Shown here: positions 62,311 to 64,000 of the stretch, piece after piece | Position numbering within the stretch: the first letter of the stretch is position 1 | How the letters are laid out: each line of letters begins with the position of its first letter | Assembly: GCF_036320485.1 (NCBI RefSeq) | Contig: NZ_CP132911.1 | Location: 434,001-498,000 of the forward strand | DNA from: Dyella sp. A6 | Lineage (GTDB): Bacteria > Pseudomonadota > Gammaproteobacteria > Xanthomonadales > Rhodanobacteraceae | Direction: 5' to 3' | DNA length: 64,000 nt | The notes under the pieces: generated by a model | The model's database searches: none | Told to the model about the DNA's origin: nothing | What the model saw: only the letters and a program-made list of their open reading frames with translations | Program-made: the position numbers and the translations under genes

Positions 62311-64000
62311 TCAGGCATGTTCGATCAGGCGCTCGAACGGCGGCAGCGCGCGCAGCATGCCGGCGCCGTAGCGCTTGGTGATCACACGGCGGTCCAGCAG
62401 CACGATGCGGCCGCTGTCGTCCTCGTTGCGGATCAGTCGGCCGCAGTACTGGATCAGCAGGCGGGTGGCCTCGGGCACGCTCACTTCCAGGAACGGGTTG
62501 CGTCCGCGTGATTCCAGCCACTCGGCGTAGGTGGCGCCGACCGGGTCGGTGGGCACCGCGAACGGCAGCTGGGTGATCACGACCGTCTCGCAAAGCTTGC
62601 CCGGCAGGTCCAGGCCTTCGCCGAAGCTGGCCAGGCCGAACAGGGTGCTGCCCTTGCCGCCCTCGACGTCGGCACGATGCTCGGCGATCAGCTGGGCCTT
62701 GCCCAGCGAGCCCTGCGCGCGCACCTTGCGCACCTTGTCGATCGGCAGTTTCTGCAGCACCCGGTCGAGCTTGGCGCGCGAGGTGAACAGCACCAGGTTG
62801 CCGGCGTTCCAGTCGAGGTGGGTATCCAGCCAGTCGCTGATCTCCTGCGCATGCTCTTCGCGCGCGTCCGGCATCGCACGCATCAGCGGCACTTCCAGGC
62901 GGGCCTGTGCGCCGAGGTCGAACGGCGAGGGCAGGCTGATCGTGATGGCCTCGTCCGGCAGGCCGACCGCATTGGCGAAGTTGCGGAAATTGCCGCCCGC
63001 GCTGAGCGTGGCCGAGGTCATCACCACCGCACTGGCGTTGCCCCACAGCACTTGCCGCAGCAGGCCGGCGGCGGATACCGACGAGGCATGACAGACCAGC
63101 TGCTGGTCGCCGGCCAGGCTGACCCAGCGCGCCATCGGTGGCGCGTCCTCGTGGTCGTCGTGGCTCCATGCGTGCCAGGTGCCGAGCTGGCGCCCGATGC
63201 GTTCCAGCGCCATGCCCAGCTCGCGCGACAGTGCTTCCTGGGTCGGGCCGCCGTCGCTCATTTCCACCACCGCGCGGCGCACCGCGACCAGCCAGCGCTG
63301 CACCTCGCCGGTCAGCAGGTTGAGCAGGCGCGCCTGTTCAACCCAGGCGTCGGGCAGCTGGCCCAGCGAGCCGCGATAGACGGGTTCGGCCTCGCCCGGA
63401 TCGGGTATCCAGGCAAGACGGATGATCTTTTCCAGTTCCTCCAGCGCGTCGCTCAGTTCCTGCAGCCGGGCGTCGCCGGCGTCCAGCGCGAGCTTGCCCA
63501 GCACTTCCTTGTCGGTGAGCGAGTAGGCGGCATGCACCTGGCGTCCGAGCCGGCTGAGCTGGCGCACGGTGGCGGTCATGAACACTTCGGATGCGCCCCG
63601 GTCCACCGCCTTGCCCGGCACGTGGTGGCCCTCGTCGAACACGTACAGGGTTTCCTCTGGTTTGGGCAGGATCACGCCGCCGAAACCGTCCTGGCCGCTG
63701 GGCATGGTGAGGTCGGCCAGCACCAGGTCCTGGTTGGCAACCACGATGTCGGCATCGCCGATGGCACGGCGCGCGGCGAACAGCGGGCAGATCATGAAAT
63801 GCGCGCAGCGGCGGCCGGTGCAGCCGCCCGAGGTGGTGGTGATCATCGGCCGCAGCAGGTCGCTCACCGGCGCCGGCGCACTGTCCATGTCGCCATCCCA
63901 TTCGTTGCGGTCGAAGGCGGCGGCGAGCCGCGCCAGGGCCTGCTTGTCGCGCTCGGCGGGCGGCCTGGCCCACAGCGCCAGGTCGTTGTCGAGGCCCAGG
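62311..64000 (-). CDS. dinG: ATP-dependent helicase DinG (N-terminus beyond window)
   Basis: 562 codons are visible; the frame is open to the right edge, so the N-terminal Walker A part is missing. Seen: iron-sulfur cysteines in GGCTGRRCAHFMICPLFAAR, ADIVVANQDLVLADL, the DEGHH box (a DEAH variant), VVMTSATLSAGGNF, FTSRAKLDRVL, and motif VI IQYCGRLIRNEDD. This matches the XPD-like 5'-3' DNA helicase DinG, which acts on R-loops and damaged DNA and is often SOS-controlled. The promoter is outside the window. Its strand and spacing suggest a short operon with hutD. Confidence 0.9.
   Translation of the reverse strand, partial: LGLDNDLALWARPPAERDKQALARLAAAFDRNEWDGDMDSAPAPVSDLLRPMITTTSGGCTGRRCAHFMICPLFAARRAIGDADIVVANQDLVLADLTMPSGQDGFGGVILPKPEETLYVFDEGHHVPGKAVDRGASEVFMTATVRQLSRLGRQVHAAYSLTDKEVLGKLALDAGDARLQELSDALEELEKIIRLAWIPDPGEAEPVYRGSLGQLPDAWVEQARLLNLLTGEVQRWLVAVRRAVVEMSDGGPTQEALSRELGMALERIGRQLGTWHAWSHDDHEDAPPMARWVSLAGDQQLVCHASSVSAAGLLRQVLWGNASAVVMTSATLSAGGNFRNFANAVGLPDEAITISLPSPFDLGAQARLEVPLMRAMPDAREEHAQEISDWLDTHLDWNAGNLVLFTSRAKLDRVLQKLPIDKVRKVRAQGSLGKAQLIAEHRADVEGGKGSTLFGLASFGEGLDLPGKLCETVVITQLPFAVPTDPVGATYAEWLESRGRNPFLEVSVPEATRLLIQYCGRLIRNEDDSGRIVLLDRRVITKRYGAGMLRALPPFERLIEHA

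Noticed and set aside
1..64000. CRISPR arrays, tRNA and rRNA genes
   Set aside because: No regularly spaced direct repeats and no cloverleaf-like or rRNA-like sequence were noticed in the gene gaps; short ones cannot be excluded without a search.

Overview
The window is GC-rich chromosomal DNA from a gammaproteobacterium of the Xanthomonadales type, most likely Rhodanobacteraceae (Dyella/Rhodanobacter/Luteibacter-like). This rests on a type II secretion cluster in the Xanthomonas xps order (E-F-G-H-I-J-K-L-M-N-D), a secretin that is a lipoprotein, a class A beta-lactamase with a twin-arginine signal, a sedolisin (S53) with PKD and P domains, and pairs of beta-propeller proteins next to a TonB-dependent receptor. 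It is an identification by gene content only; no rRNA or tRNA gene was found.

Layout. 1-6.8 kb: tail of monomeric isocitrate dehydrogenase, beta-lactamase, aldo/keto reductase, NYN protein, exported methyltransferase-like protein, RluE, and a divergent ArsR/flavin-reductase pair sharing a 10-bp inverted repeat, then TatD. 7-17.9 kb: a complete type II secretion operon, with seven successive 4-nt gene overlaps and a possible unannotated 52-codon gene between gspE and gspF. 18-23.6 kb: helicase HrpB, an AT-rich gap, and a secreted S53 peptidase that is a likely secretion substrate. 23.7-27.6 kb: flavoprotein, YadGH-type ABC exporter, ferredoxin-NADP reductase. 28-33.8 kb: a chaperone-usher fimbrial operon (pilin, chaperone, usher, two-domain tip adhesin) with a perfect CRP/Clp-type site upstream, a hairpin after the pilin gene, and an orphan mini-pilin convergent with its 3' end. 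34.2-38.9 kb: a compact cassette headed by two near-identical palindromes: membrane protein, 64-residue XRE regulator, anchored alpha/beta hydrolase and NatAB-like ABC transporter, with two tiny ORFs coupled by ATGA overlaps. 38.9-51 kb: hydrolase-hemH, SYLF protein, tatABC, ctpA-envC, a fused SpmA/SpmB membrane protein, a tandem methylglyoxal-synthase-like protein, NRDE protein, YchJ, lipocalin, NnrU. 51.1-60.1 kb: TonB-dependent receptor flanked by two inverted paralogous propeller proteins of over 1000 residues. 60.1-61.7 kb: an IS30-family element sitting in a hairpin-rich, apparently non-coding repeat. 61.7-64 kb: HutD-family protein and the C-terminal part of a DinG-type helicase running off the end.

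How it fits together. Most of the window serves export and the cell envelope: Sec/Tat export (tatABC), type II secretion to the outside, fimbriae, outer-membrane uptake, and septal and tail-specific peptidases (EnvC, CtpA). The least familiar pieces are the palindrome/XRE/hydrolase/NatAB cassette (34.2-38.9 kb), the tandem methylglyoxal-synthase protein, the inverted propeller-receptor-propeller locus, and several small coupled ORFs.
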